A stretch of DNA of 64,000 bases, taken from assembly GCA_021201335.1 (NCBI GenBank), contig JAJQFD010000039.1, positions 1-64,000 on the forward strand, in the 5' to 3' direction. The notes under the pieces were generated by a model. The model saw only the letters and a list, made by a program, of their open reading frames with translations. It searched no databases and was not told where the DNA came from. This DNA comes from Bacteroides sp. GTDB lineage: Bacteria > Bacteroidota > Bacteroidia > Bacteroidales > Bacteroidaceae. Both the position numbers and the translations under genes were made by a program. Positions 37,680 to 48,300 of the stretch are shown one piece after another (the stretch's first letter is position 1; every line of letters starts with the position of its first letter).

Positions 37680-38735
37680 ATGAAAAAATGGATTTTATAT
37701 AGTATTGTAGGGATACTATTTGTAGCCTGTAGTCCGGTTCAGAAACTTCAAAAAAACGACGGACTTTATAGCGTTGTTTTTTATAATGTGGAAAACTTGT
37801 TTGATACAATACCGGATCCCGGAAAAAATGATGCAGAATATTTGCCTTATGGGAGGAATGAGTGGAATACGGAGAAATATTCGGCCAAGCTTCGAAATAT
37901 AGCACAGGTTTTAAGCGAATTGGGACGGGAGAAAACTCCGCAGGGACCTGCAGTTATTGGATTGGCAGAGGTGGAGAATCAATATGTACTGAATGATTTG
38001 GTAAACGAACCGGCTATTGCCCCGGCCAATTATGCGATTGTACACTATGAGGGTGAAGATAGAAGAGGCATTGATTGTGCTTTATTATATGATCCGAAAC
38101 AATTAAAGACTATTACTTCAACACTGATACCGCATAAATATCAGAACAATGATACAACTCATAAAACACGGGGTTTTCTGGTGGTAAAAGGTAAGATGGC
38201 AAAAGATAAGGTTTGTTTTATTGTCAATCATTGGCCATCCCGGGGAGCAGCGGCACCTGCCCGAATATGGGCAGCTAGTCAGGTAAAAGCTATTACTGAT
38301 TCACTAAACCGTGTGGAGCCGAGACTGAAAATTATAGTTATGGGTGATATGAACGATGATCCCATGGATGAAAGTATGACTTCAGGACTAGGTGCCCGTA
38401 AGTATATAAATGAAGTAAAGAGAGGTGATTTCTATAACCCCTGGTGGGAGACACTGGAAGATAAAGGGATTGGAACTTTACTTTATAGAGGAAAATGGAA
38501 TCTTTTTGATCAAATCGTCTTATCCTACACCTTATTAAATAATAAAGGACTGCATTATGACTCACATGAAGTTTTCAATCGAGACTATTTATTCCAGCAA
38601 GAAGGAAATTATAGAGGATACCCTTTTCGTACTCATGCCGGGAAAACATGGTTAAATGGCTATAGTGATCATTTACCTGTGATTCTTTATTTAAAAAAAA
38701 TAGTTTTATGTTCTTTTGATAGTGAATTAATCTAA
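37680..38735 (+). CDS. Endonuclease/exonuclease/phosphatase-family lipoprotein
   Basis: About 351 residues from ATG 37680; a TTG two codons earlier is less likely. Lipobox IVGILFVAC. The EEP fold is shown by VVFYNVENLFD, IGLAEVENQYV (metal-binding Glu), VNHWPSRG, VMGDMNDDP and GYSDHLPVILYL (catalytic Asp-His). Such exported members act as nucleases or phosphodiesterases; the substrate is unknown. The C-terminal tail after the last beta-strand (IVLCSFDSELI) is probably unstructured. Confidence 0.9.
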   Translation: MKKWILYSIVGILFVACSPVQKLQKNDGLYSVVFYNVENLFDTIPDPGKNDAEYLPYGRNEWNTEKYSAKLRNIAQVLSELGREKTPQGPAVIGLAEVENQYVLNDLVNEPAIAPANYAIVHYEGEDRRGIDCALLYDPKQLKTITSTLIPHKYQNNDTTHKTRGFLVVKGKMAKDKVCFIVNHWPSRGAAAPARIWAASQVKAITDSLNRVEPRLKIIVMGDMNDDPMDESMTSGLGARKYINEVKRGDFYNPWWETLEDKGIGTLLYRGKWNLFDQIVLSYTLLNNKGLHYDSHEVFNRDYLFQQEGNYRGYPFRTHAGKTWLNGYSDHLPVILYLKKIVLCSFDSELI

Positions 38736-39112
38736 GCTTTTCTTTTCATATAGTTTCTTCATTTATATTGTATAAGATATTATTACACTATTCATCTGTT
38801 GTTTCTACAATCCGTCGGGAACAGAGAGATTTGCAAATAGCAAAATGTCATTTTGATATTCAAACGCTCTTAGAATTGGATATACGAAGGCAAAGTTGAG
38901 AATGCTTGCGAAAATTGCAAGGAAATAGAGTTGCGAGAAATCAAATAGTTTAATTTTTTTGCAAATGGTGTCTATTTGTTTATTTATTGTCTTCTAAAGA
39001 GTGAATATGAAGTAATAATTAATAGGTTTCTTTCTGAAATGATTTTTGGAGACCGGTATGTTTTTTTATCCTCCCAGCATAAAAAAACAAAAGAATAAAG
39101 AATTACCTGGAT
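38736..39112. other. AT-rich intergenic stretch
   Basis: No gene or strong hairpin is supported. A minus-strand frame at 38984-39217 runs into the tandem repeats and has no protein-like features. Confidence 0.5.
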
Positions 39113-39223
39113 TTGCGCAGCCCAACTTCCCGGACTTGCGCAGCTCAACTTCCCAGACTTGCGCCGCCCAAGATCCAAAACTAGCGCTGCGCAAGTCTCC
39201 AGACTAAGGCCGCGCAAGTCTTT
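39113..39223. repeat. Degenerate 23-bp tandem repeats with inverted last units
   Basis: Units begin at 39113, 39136, 39159, 39182 and 39205. The first three start TTGCGC(A/C)GC(C/T)CAA; the last two contain GCGCAAGTCT (39189-39198 and 39212-39221), the reverse complement of the AGACTTGCGC that crosses the unit 2/3 boundary (39155-39164). The array is GC-rich within AT-rich DNA. From 39224 to 39689 nothing further is recognised. Confidence 0.7.
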
Positions 39224-39689
39224 CTACAGGATACTATTCAACCTACAAGAAGGCCAAAGAGCAAAAAACTTACGAAAAAATATATATTCCCGCTTCTGGA
39301 AGAGCGTTTTTAGAAAAAATGCCCGTAAGTAGAAGAACTGATTTTAGAAAATAAAGAAACTGAAAATGACACCCTTGTTTCTTTTTGTTATAAGCTATTC
39401 TCTTATTATTATATGGACGCTGTTATTACCTCATATTGGCCTTTGTTCTCTAAGAATGCATTCGGTAGTTTATTAATTAAAGGATGTTATATACTTAAAC
39501 TAATAGAGTGTATAAGTCCTTTTTTTAGATTCTTAAAAGTTAAGTAAAGTTAATTGTTGAATGTCTAAATGTGCAATAATTATCCTTAAAATTAAGGTTA
39601 GTATATATAATATAAACACAAGCCGTTATTCTTGTAGCATATTTTCTCAAATATTTAATAAAAGCCAAAAAAAGAAATTTAAACCAAAA

Positions 39690-39721
39690 TTTGCGAGATA
39701 AGGAAGAATGCTTTATGTTTG
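39690..39721 (+). promoter_or_regulatory. Promoter of the DUF3575-DUF3868 operon
   Basis: TTTG (39690-39693), 20 nt, TATGTTTG (39714-39721): a perfect Bacteroidetes promoter. It implies an unusually long leader of about 275 nt before 40003. Confidence 0.7.
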
Positions 39722-40002
39722 CAGAGTAATCATCAGTCAGCAACCTAAATGACGGATGTGGAACTCAACAAACAGCTAAAAACCATATTTTAAAATTTAA
39801 GAACGTATGCAGCAAGACCGAAAAATATTAATTGTAGTCCATCTTTTCTAGGATATTTATATCTGTGGAATAGGAGTGGATTTTTTTGTTTTTACCTATT
39901 TGAAGCCTGGAACAATTATGGCGTTTAGACCATAATCTTATAAAATTAGCAAATAACCATTAATAGATCATAATCTAATTAATCCAATTTAAATATTACA
40001 TC

Positions 40003-40614
40003 ATGACTAGGAAGTTTTTATGTATAGTTTCCTTGTTGTTTCTTTGCAGTATTCCATTTTGGGGACAATCCCTGGGTACCCTTTACGACACACCTCGTGT
40101 ATATGGTGGTCGTTCAATTCCTCACTTTGCTATCAAGAACAACATTCTTTTAGATGCCACACTCAGTTTTAACCTGGCACTTGAATTTCGTGTATCGAAT
40201 CGTCATACCGTTGAATTAGGAGGTAGTTATAATCCTTGGACCTTTGATAACAATAAGAAATTCAAGCACTGGATGGTTCAGCCGGAATTTCGTTATTGGC
40301 TTTGTGAACCGTTCTATGGTCATTTCTTCGGCATTCATCCCACCTACGCACATTATAATGTTGGCAATATCAACCTGGGTTCCCTGAAAGATCACCGGTA
40401 TGAAGGAGATTTATATGGGGGTGGTTTCAGCTATGGCTACAACTGGTTTCTTTCACCTCGCTGGAGCTTGGAGGCTACAATCGGTTTCGGATATCTTTAT
40501 TTAGATTATGATCGTTTTGAATGCAGTCGTTGCGGTGAAATGGATAAGAAGCGTGACAGACATTATGTAGGCCCGACCCGTGCAGGTATAAGCCTGATAT
40601 ACATTTTGAAATAA
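40003..40614 (+). CDS. DUF3575 outer-membrane beta-barrel-like protein
   Basis: A 203-residue exported protein: signal peptide ending PFWGQ, then regularly alternating aromatic beta-strands (HTVELGGSYNPW, HWMVQPEFRYWLCEPFYGHF, GGGFSYGYNWFLSPRWSLEA) ending GISLIYILK, as in a small outer-membrane barrel. DUF3575 proteins are usually encoded with DUF3868 proteins and fimbrillins in Bacteroidales. Here the next gene is DUF3868, 34 nt downstream. A role in pilus anchoring or assembly is inference. Confidence 0.85.
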   Translation: MTRKFLCIVSLLFLCSIPFWGQSLGTLYDTPRVYGGRSIPHFAIKNNILLDATLSFNLALEFRVSNRHTVELGGSYNPWTFDNNKKFKHWMVQPEFRYWLCEPFYGHFFGIHPTYAHYNVGNINLGSLKDHRYEGDLYGGGFSYGYNWFLSPRWSLEATIGFGYLYLDYDRFECSRCGEMDKKRDRHYVGPTRAGISLIYILK

Positions 40615-40648
40615 AGCATATCCAAGACACATTAATATAAGAAATAAG

Positions 40649-42127
40649 ATGAAACATTTGTTTAAATATACACTTTGTATAGGACTTGTTGCCTTTTTGT
40701 TTTCCGGCCAACTTTATTCCCAGGATTATGAAGGATTTGTAACACTGCGCGGTGGTGAGTTGGTGGAACGTAATGACAGCCTTTGCATCAGTTTTGTAAT
40801 TGATATTGATTCTAAAGCTGTTCCTTCCTGTGGTACTGTTATTTTTGAACCTGAACTTACGGATGGTAATACAGTGGTTGTTCTTCCTTACATACAGTTG
40901 AACGGACGTGCCCGTGCAAACCTGAACCGCAGGTGGCTGACTATCTGTAGTGATGAATGGTTGTCCCACTATAATCCCCCTCGTTTTCAGGTGGACGTAA
41001 ACAAATACACACGCGATTCTTTAAATTATACAATTAATCTTCCTTATGAACCTTGGATGGGAGATGCCCGTCTTTATCTGAAACATGAATTGGTCGGCTG
41101 CCGTGGTAAGAGCTGGTTGTATACATATGCTATCCAGAATAATGTATCTGTATCAACTCCTTATGAAGTTCAGCCGATGGTAACCCTTCTGGCTCCAACT
41201 GATCAGGTTAAAAACCGTTCTCGTCAGGGGAGTGCTTATCTTGATTTTCCGGTGAATCGTTCTCAGATACTTCCTGACTTCCGTCGTAATCCGGAAGAAC
41301 TTGCTAAGATCAATGATGCACTTGCCGGTGTCTCTTATGATAGCGATATTACTTTGAAAGGAATTATGCTGGAAGGTTTTGCTTCTCCCGAAGCTCCTTA
41401 TGCACATAATGATAAATTGGCACGTGAACGTGTTCAGGCTCTGAAGAATTATCTTAGCCAGCGTTATTCTTTCTCCAATGAAATCTTTCAGATTCGTTGG
41501 ACAGCAGAAGACTGGGATGGCTTAAAACAATTGGTTTCGCAAAGTTCGATGGCCTATAAAGATGAGGTTCTGGCGATTATTAACAGCGGTGAAGATTATG
41601 ATGTTCGTGAGGCTCGCCTGAAACGTCTTGCCGGTGGTGTTCCTTATGCAAAGATGTTGCGCGAAATGTTTCCTGATCTTCGTCGTGTAGAATATCGTAT
41701 TGATTATCTCGTACGTAATTATAACCTAACAGAAGCCCGTGAAATAATTAAGACTCATCCTGAAAATCTGTCGCAAATTGAAATGTATAATGTGGCAATG
41801 GAGTATGGCGAAAATAGTCCTGAATACAAGAATATAATCATCGAAACAATTCCTAAATATTTCTCAGAGGATGGTACAGCTTTAAGTAATGCCGCTGCCT
41901 TGTTAATTCAAAACAAAGAATTTCAGACTGCACGTCGTTTGCTCGAAAAGGCTCCTCAGACTCCGGCGGTATGGAATAACCTGGGCGTGATTTATCTATG
42001 TCAGGGAGATTATGATAAAGCTGCCGAATTACTCAGCCAGGCTGCTACAGCAGGTATTCAGGAGGCTGGTCATAATATGAAAGAACTAAATAAAAAAAGA
42101 GAGAACGATAAGAAGCTAAAGAAATAA
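40649..42127 (+). CDS. DUF3868 protein with OmpA-like and TPR regions
   Basis: A 492-residue exported protein. A signal peptide ends near QLYSQ. Residues about 25-170 fit DUF3868 (GFVTLRGGELVERNDSLCIS). An OmpA-like region follows (ITLKGIMLEGFASPEAPYAH with RERVQALKNYL), which could bind peptidoglycan. The C-terminus has TPR units (VWNNLGVIYLCQGDYDKAAE). The combination fits a periplasmic or outer-membrane assembly factor for surface fibres. It is the middle gene of a three-gene operon. Confidence 0.82.
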   Translation: MKHLFKYTLCIGLVAFLFSGQLYSQDYEGFVTLRGGELVERNDSLCISFVIDIDSKAVPSCGTVIFEPELTDGNTVVVLPYIQLNGRARANLNRRWLTICSDEWLSHYNPPRFQVDVNKYTRDSLNYTINLPYEPWMGDARLYLKHELVGCRGKSWLYTYAIQNNVSVSTPYEVQPMVTLLAPTDQVKNRSRQGSAYLDFPVNRSQILPDFRRNPEELAKINDALAGVSYDSDITLKGIMLEGFASPEAPYAHNDKLARERVQALKNYLSQRYSFSNEIFQIRWTAEDWDGLKQLVSQSSMAYKDEVLAIINSGEDYDVREARLKRLAGGVPYAKMLREMFPDLRRVEYRIDYLVRNYNLTEAREIIKTHPENLSQIEMYNVAMEYGENSPEYKNIIIETIPKYFSEDGTALSNAAALLIQNKEFQTARRLLEKAPQTPAVWNNLGVIYLCQGDYDKAAELLSQAATAGIQEAGHNMKELNKKRENDKKLKK

Positions 42128-42172
42128 ATAGTTCAAGAATCTCGGAACGCAATTTTAATCCTATATAATTAC

Positions 42173-43684
42173 ATGAAACAATATAACTGGTCAGTAAAAC
42201 TTCTGGGCTTATTGCTCCTGCTATTGGTCTTATTCTCCTGTGGAACTTCACGTTCTCATTTAGTGGAGAGACTCTTTCTGGAGCGGGAACAGATCACCAT
42301 CTATCATCCGGAAGGAACTGGTTCGAAAGCCAGCCGGGTGTTAAGTGAGCAAGTGACTTTTACTCAGGTTGAAAAAATACAGGAAGGGGTGGATGGTTTA
42401 TCAGACGCTAATCGGGTAGATACAAACCGCGTTTATACTCTTCCGGAAGTGAAAGTGACCTCCCGTACACGTTTTACTTCAGTACGCCAAGGTTTTGTAG
42501 ATGTTGATTTTGTAATCCATGTTCCCCGTCAGTTTATCTCAGATGATTATCAGGTTTGCCTGACTCCTGAGTTGTTTCAGAATGATTCTGTAATCCGTTT
42601 GGGTGATGTTGTTCTTCGTGGTGAAAATTTCGTGAAAAAACAGGAAACTGATTATGCAGAGTATGAGAAGTATCTGGCTGGTGTTGTGGATGCGGGAGGC
42701 TATGACAGCATTTTTGTAGACCGCAAAGGTTTGAATCGCGACATAAGTAACCGACGCAAATTAGGTATGGACGATTATTATAACCGTTGGGCTTTAGTAA
42801 ATGAATACTGGCAATGGCGCTATAAAAAGGAAGAAGAGTATACACGTCGGAATGTATTACAAGACTACCAGTTAAGTCGTCGTCTGGAATCTTCCCGCCA
42901 AAAATATGAGAAAGAACTTTTACGCCGTTTAAGTACGGGACGTGATACAGCTTCCTTGTCTCGTGCTTACCGGAAAGAATGTGAGGCGTTGAAACGTAAA
43001 TATGCGTCCAATAGAGAATTGACTTTGGCTTCGGTTCCTCAGAAATATCGTGAAATCTATTTGCAGGGAGTCCGCCCTGAAGATGTTCAACCCGATATTC
43101 CGTTGGATAAAGATTCGATCCGTATGGCGCGTGAGCATTTATTACACGACCGTATTGCTATGAACGAATTTAAAGATTCTCGTAAAGATGCTGTTTTTCG
43201 CCAGCTGGTACCTTATCCCTATCGTCCGGATGCTCATTACAATCTGGTGATTTCGGAAGGTAATAATTTTACCTACCGTTACACAAAGCGTTATCCGGTA
43301 AAGGCAGGACAGAAAAACATTCGTATATGTCTGAAAGGATTGATTACTGCCACCGATAGGAGTGCTTTCAATGTCCGTACAGATACCTTGAATTATATCA
43401 TCTCTTCGCTGGATGAGTTGGCAGATGGTACTTTATTGGTCAATGAAACTTTTACTGAAGAAGATCGACGTGACTACAATCAGGCATTACAGTTATTGCG
43501 TGGGCGGGAATATGAACATGCATTGAATATTCTTACACGCTATAAAGATTACAATACAGCCTTGGTGTTAGCCTGTTTAGGTGAAAATCGTCAGGCTCAT
43601 TCACTCTTGGTGCAGTTACCCGCCACAGCAAAAACACTTTATCTTTTACAAATTGCAGACTATAAAATATTAAACCTACTTTAA
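42173..43684 (+). CDS. Lipoprotein of unknown function with TPR-like C-terminus
   Basis: I do not recognise a named family. A 503-residue protein with lipobox VLFSCGTS. The N-terminal 150 residues look beta-rich; the middle is highly charged and helical (Arg, Lys, Glu); the last 90 residues contain two TPR-like helical pairs (YNQALQLLRGREYEHALNIL). It is the third gene after DUF3575 and DUF3868, so it probably belongs to the same surface machine. Confidence 0.65.
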   Translation: MKQYNWSVKLLGLLLLLLVLFSCGTSRSHLVERLFLEREQITIYHPEGTGSKASRVLSEQVTFTQVEKIQEGVDGLSDANRVDTNRVYTLPEVKVTSRTRFTSVRQGFVDVDFVIHVPRQFISDDYQVCLTPELFQNDSVIRLGDVVLRGENFVKKQETDYAEYEKYLAGVVDAGGYDSIFVDRKGLNRDISNRRKLGMDDYYNRWALVNEYWQWRYKKEEEYTRRNVLQDYQLSRRLESSRQKYEKELLRRLSTGRDTASLSRAYRKECEALKRKYASNRELTLASVPQKYREIYLQGVRPEDVQPDIPLDKDSIRMAREHLLHDRIAMNEFKDSRKDAVFRQLVPYPYRPDAHYNLVISEGNNFTYRYTKRYPVKAGQKNIRICLKGLITATDRSAFNVRTDTLNYIISSLDELADGTLLVNETFTEEDRRDYNQALQLLRGREYEHALNILTRYKDYNTALVLACLGENRQAHSLLVQLPATAKTLYLLQIADYKILNLL

Positions 43685-43809
43685 ATACAGTTTAAAACCA
43701 CTTATAAAAACAAGCATACACAGTGATGTAGCAACAGTACCTTTCTTTACTCAAAACTTTCACTTCCAAATAGACTGTTGCGATTAAAAAGAGAATTAAA
43801 AATTAAAAA

Positions 43810-43950
43810 CTCCCGTCCCAGGCGGGAGACAGAAATACCTGGGACTAGTTAATCAGTAGGTTCTCGCTGTGAAGCGCGACTTTCTGTAAGCATAAATAGG
43901 TTTTGGCTACGAGTCACGTCAGGCGTGACGTGGCTCGTTCCATTTTTCAG
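43810..43950 (+). ncRNA. Structured intergenic RNA candidate with H-type pseudoknot
   Basis: Stem CTCCCG/CGGGAG (43810-43815, 43823-43828) has the 7-nt loop TCCCAGG, which is exactly complementary to CCTGGGA at 43838-43844, giving a possible H-type pseudoknot. A GNRA-type hairpin CGCT-GTGA-AGCG follows at 43865-43876. A 12-bp hairpin (43910-43921 with 43926-43937, loop GGCG) followed by TTCCATTTTT then looks like a terminator. A small hairpin (TATCCAG/CTGGATA) comes just after. The aldolase has its own -7 box downstream, so this may be an independent small RNA or the 3' end of the preceding operon. No promoter is clear (only TACCTTTC at 43738). I match it to no known RNA family. Confidence 0.4.
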
Positions 43951-44114
43951 TATATCCAGCTTATCTGGATAGGCCTTTTCCCGGTAGGTCCTTTTGTAAC
44001 ATGCGTATTACAATTTCTGAAAAGAAATCGTTATAAACACTTCTTTTGCATAAAAATGCCCGAAAATGGAGATTAAATCTGGCATTTGTTATATCAATTG
44101 TAAACAAGATTGTG

Positions 44115-44122
44115 TACTTTTG
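44115..44122 (+). promoter_or_regulatory. -7 box of the aldolase gene
   Basis: TACTTTTG matches TAnnTTTG and lies 45 nt before the start codon. The -33 region lacks TTTG at the usual spacing. Confidence 0.55.
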
Positions 44123-44167
44123 CAGTGAGTTTTTAAATTCACTAACAATAAATAATAAATAGAAAAA

Positions 44168-45166
44168 ATGATTAGTTACAAAGAATTAGGCCTCGTAAAC
44201 ACCAGAGAGATGTTTGCCAAAGCTATTAAAGGTGGATATGCTATTCCTGCCTTTAACTTTAACAATATGGAACAGTTGCAAGCTATTATCCAGGCTGCGG
44301 TTGAAACCAAATCTCCTGTTATTCTTCAGGTGTCTAAAGGTGCACGCAACTATGCTAACCAGACATTGCTTCGCTATATGGCAGAAGGAGCTGTGGCTTA
44401 CGCAAAAGAATTAGGCTGCGAAAATCCTCAAATTGTTCTGCATTTAGACCATGGTGATTCTTTCGAAACTTGCAAATCATGTATCGATATGGGATTCTCT
44501 TCTGTAATGATCGACGGTTCTCATCTTCCTTATGATGAAAACGTGGCTCTTACTAAAAAAGTAGTAGAATATGCTCATCAGTTTGATGTAACAGTAGAAG
44601 GCGAATTAGGCGTATTGGCTGGTGTGGAAGACGATGTAGTTGCTGAACACCATACCTATACCAAACCTGAAGAAGTGGTTGACTTTGTAACTAAAACTGG
44701 ATGCGATAGTCTGGCGATTTCAATCGGTACTTCTCACGGTGCCAACAAATTTAAGCCCGCACAATGTACTCGCAATGCAGAAGGTGTATTAGTTCCTCCT
44801 CCTTTGCGTTTTGATGTATTGGAAGGTGTTGAAAAAGAATTACCTGGATTTCCTATCGTTCTTCACGGAGCATCGTCAGTTCCACAGGAAGAAATTGCGA
44901 CTATCAATAAATACGGTGGTGCATTGAAAGATGCAATCGGTATTCCGGAAGAACAACTTCGGAAAGCTGCTGCATCGGCTGTATGTAAAATCAACATTGA
45001 CTCTGACAGTCGTTTAGCTATGACTGCTGCTGTTCGTGAAGTATTTGCTACACAGCCAGCTGAATTTGACCCACGTAAATACCTGGGACCGGCTCGCGAA
45101 AACATGAAGAAATTATATAAACATAAAATTGAAGATGTATTAGGATCGGCTGGTAAGCTAGACTAA
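44168..45166 (+). CDS. fba: Class II fructose-bisphosphate aldolase
   Basis: A 332-residue cytoplasmic glycolytic enzyme splitting fructose 1,6-bisphosphate into dihydroxyacetone phosphate and glyceraldehyde 3-phosphate. Zinc and active-site motifs are intact: IVLHLDHGDSFE, VEGELGVLAGVEDD, AISIGTSHGANKF and IVLHGASSVPQEE. It is a monocistronic gene with its own -7 box and a strong terminator, directly upstream of the degenerate HTCS gene on the same strand. Confidence 0.97.
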   Translation: MISYKELGLVNTREMFAKAIKGGYAIPAFNFNNMEQLQAIIQAAVETKSPVILQVSKGARNYANQTLLRYMAEGAVAYAKELGCENPQIVLHLDHGDSFETCKSCIDMGFSSVMIDGSHLPYDENVALTKKVVEYAHQFDVTVEGELGVLAGVEDDVVAEHHTYTKPEEVVDFVTKTGCDSLAISIGTSHGANKFKPAQCTRNAEGVLVPPPLRFDVLEGVEKELPGFPIVLHGASSVPQEEIATINKYGGALKDAIGIPEEQLRKAAASAVCKINIDSDSRLAMTAAVREVFATQPAEFDPRKYLGPARENMKKLYKHKIEDVLGSAGKLD

Positions 45167-45186
45167 TTATATTCTTTAAAAACAAG

Positions 45187-45217
45187 AAAAGAGGTACCTA
45201 CCGGGTACCTCTTTTTT
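45187..45217 (+). terminator. Terminator of fba
   Basis: GAGGTACC (45191-45198) and GGTACCTC (45204-45211) form the core of an AAGAGGTACC stem followed by TTTTTT. Confidence 0.92.
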
Positions 45218-45329
45218 ATTTACAATACTTTAAAAAAGTGTCCGAATAAGTAACCTATATGCTTTTATTCATGATTCATAACTGTTAATTCATGATTTTA
45301 ACGTTTCACACAAATATCTTAATAAATGT

Positions 45330-45360
45330 TTTGTTTTTCTACATGAAGTATTTAAATTTG
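45330..45360 (+). promoter_or_regulatory. Promoter of the HTCS-like gene
   Basis: TTTG (45330-45333), 19 nt, TAAATTTG (45353-45360): a full consensus match. The leader is only about 23 nt, so the gene looks constitutively transcribed and separate from fba. Confidence 0.75.
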
Positions 45361-45389
45361 CGCCAACCAACCAATACAAATAAATTCTC

Positions 45390-48300
45390 ATGCGGAACAC
45401 ATGTATCACGCGCAGACTATGTCTCGCACTAATAACCAGCTTACTGCTGGGGCTGCCGCTTTATGCATATAGCCTAAAGCATTATACAGCAAAAGATGGG
45501 CTGTCGAACAATGCGATAACCGCTATCTTTCAAGATGAGGACGGTTTCATGTGGTTTGGAACCAACCGGGGCGTAAAGCAATTTGATGGTCGGGCATTTC
45601 ACAACTTGCCTGCAATTGAGGGGTCAGAGTTTTTAGTGAATGATGCCATAGGGGACATTTATGAGACAAGTAGCCATGTGTTTTGGATATTAACCAATGG
45701 CGGACTAACTTGTCTTGACTATTCGAAGCAAACCGTACAGCGGTTTGAGGAGTTTGATGGGAACTCAATGGTGGTGAAAGGTTCGAACGGTGAAATTTTT
45801 GTAGTGAAAGAAGATAATTATATCTATTGTTTTCGCAAAGAGAGTAAAGAATTCGAAAAAATACCTGCCCAGGGACTTGTTAAGGATGCAATTGTGTCTA
45901 TGTTTGTAGACACAAGCAATACTATTTGGGTTATCACAGAGGATGATAATCACCGTTGTTATGTCTTAGAAAAAGGCGGTGAGAAATTAAGATTGACTCC
46001 CATAGCAGGCTTTCGGCATACTGCCCCGGTATTATGGAGTTTCTACGATAATGATGAGGTTTATTTCGTAGACGATAGTTTTATATTATACGAATACAGT
46101 ATTTCCAACAAGACTAAGAACTATATTCAGGATCTTCGGAATGAAGTGGCCCGGTATGGAGATATATCATCTATCATCAAACATCAGGGCGATTATTATC
46201 TTGCTTTTGCTGCTGGTGGTATGTTCCGTGTAAAAAATATGCCCGATCATCGAAGTAAATATTTGTTGTCGGAAATTGCTGTTCCCATGGGAATTAGCTG
46301 CTTGAAAAAGGATAGTAACCAGGAAATAATCTGGGTCGGCACACGGGATAAGGGAGTATATATGTATTACGAAGAAGCATCCACACTCGAAGGAGTACTT
46401 TCAAGTTCTTTTAATCAATCGTCTTCTAATCCAATCAATGCATTATATATTGACAGGTCGCAAACATTATGGATAGCTACCGGTGGGAATGGTATCACAA
46501 CTATTCGGGAGTTTAGCGGTGAAAATATCAGAGGAAAACGTACAGATTCCTATACGACCAGTAACAGCATGATTGGTAGTGGCAATGTACATTCTTTTGC
46601 ACCCAGTAGCAAGAATCTTCTTTGGATTGCAACAGAAAGTGGGGTGAGCTACTATTCATATAGTGAATATCGTATGAAGAATCTGCAATTTATGGCTGAT
46701 AATAAACCGGTAAGATATTTACGTTCGATTTGTGAAGTCAATGATACAGTTCTGTGGATGACTACAGCCGGCGAAGGAATTGTAAAAGCTCATGTAGCAG
46801 GTTGGTCTGATTCTCCGATTATTACAGGCACCAAAAGATATGTGTTTGGAGAAGGAAATAAAGAATTGAATAATTTCACAACCATTTATCAGGAAGATCA
46901 CAATACCCTTTGGTTTGGTACACTGGGAAGAGGTGTCTACAAAGTAAATACCCAAACGGAGGCTATGGAGAATATACAGTTCGGTAAGAGTGGTGATCCC
47001 ATCAATGAAGTATATAGTATTCTCAGAACTAAAAAAGGTTATTGGTTTGGTACTGGAGGAGGTCTTGCCTATATGTCCTCCGAAGGAGAAAAGCAAACAT
47101 TTACGGAATCAAACGGTTTCCTTCACGAAGCGATCCATGGCATTCTCGAAGGAAAAAATAATATTTTGTGGTTGAGTACCACCAATGGAATCGTAAAATT
47201 CGATATTGAGAAAAACTCTTTTTATCTCTGCAGGCAATCAGAAAATAGGAAGATTAATAATTTTAGCAATGAATCCTTCTTCAAAGATCCTGTTAGTGGT
47301 ATGCTGCTTTTTGGTGGAAGCAACGGTTTTGTCTTAATTAATGAGTCGGACTTTGTCATTCCGGATTATTCTCCTGAAATTAAATTTACTGGTCTTGCCC
47401 TGTTCGGACAAGAGAGGAATATTTATGAACACCTGACCACAACAAGGAATAAGTCGGTACTTACTTTGAATAACGATCAGAATGTATTTGCCATATCTTT
47501 TGTCGCTCCGGATTATGTGGACGGAAAAGACTATACTTATTTCTATAAATTAAATGAGCAGAATGATAACTGGATTAATAATGGAACTTCAAACACTGCC
47601 TTATTCACTTATCTGGCTTCCGGTAAGTATACATTCATGGCGAAATACCGCAACAATGTGACCGGAAAAGAAAGTGCAGAGTTCCCGCTTACTATCCGTA
47701 TTCTTCATCCCTGGTATAAAACCCTATGGATATATCTCGTCTTTATAATCATTATAGCAGCAGCCTTCTTTATTATTCGCTGGTTTGTGAGAGCACGTCA
47801 AAAGAAAAATACGGAAGCACTTATTACCTCTCTGAATCAGATGCATCAGCAAGATATTTATAGATCGAAGCTTGCATTCTTTAGCGATATGGCTAATCAG
47901 ATCTATAATTCACTGACATTTATTCTGAATCCATCCAAAAAGCTTCTGGCTGAAAGTACTCCCGGTAGCCGTGAACATACCTATGCCAATACCATTTATC
48001 AAAGCGGTGAACAGATGAACCGTTTTGTACATGAACTCATTGAGTATCGGCAAATAGTAATGGGGGATAGGGTTGCACACATTCGTTCTCTGCTGGTATC
48101 GGAACTGGCCGATACAATTGCGGAAGCCTTCATAGAACAGGCGGAAACGAAAAAGGTAGATTACCAGATATCTATTGCCAGCGGTTTATACTGGAACTCA
48201 GATTACTATTGCTTAACTCGTATCATCACACATTTGTTATCTGTTTCTTTTGGCAATGTTGAAGAGAAAGGTGCTATTACTATTAAGGTAGGAGTTAGGA

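Noticed and set aside
38984..39217. Minus-strand 77-residue frame in the 38.7-40.0 kb gap
   Set aside because: Half of it is the 23-nt tandem repeat; no signal, domain or start context.
39540..39743. Minus-strand 67-residue frame
   Set aside because: It covers the promoter at 39690-39721 and has no protein-like features.
43810..43845. PreQ1-type riboswitch explanation for the pseudoknot
   Set aside because: The aptamer core sequence is absent, and the aldolase has its own -7 box about 270 nt downstream.
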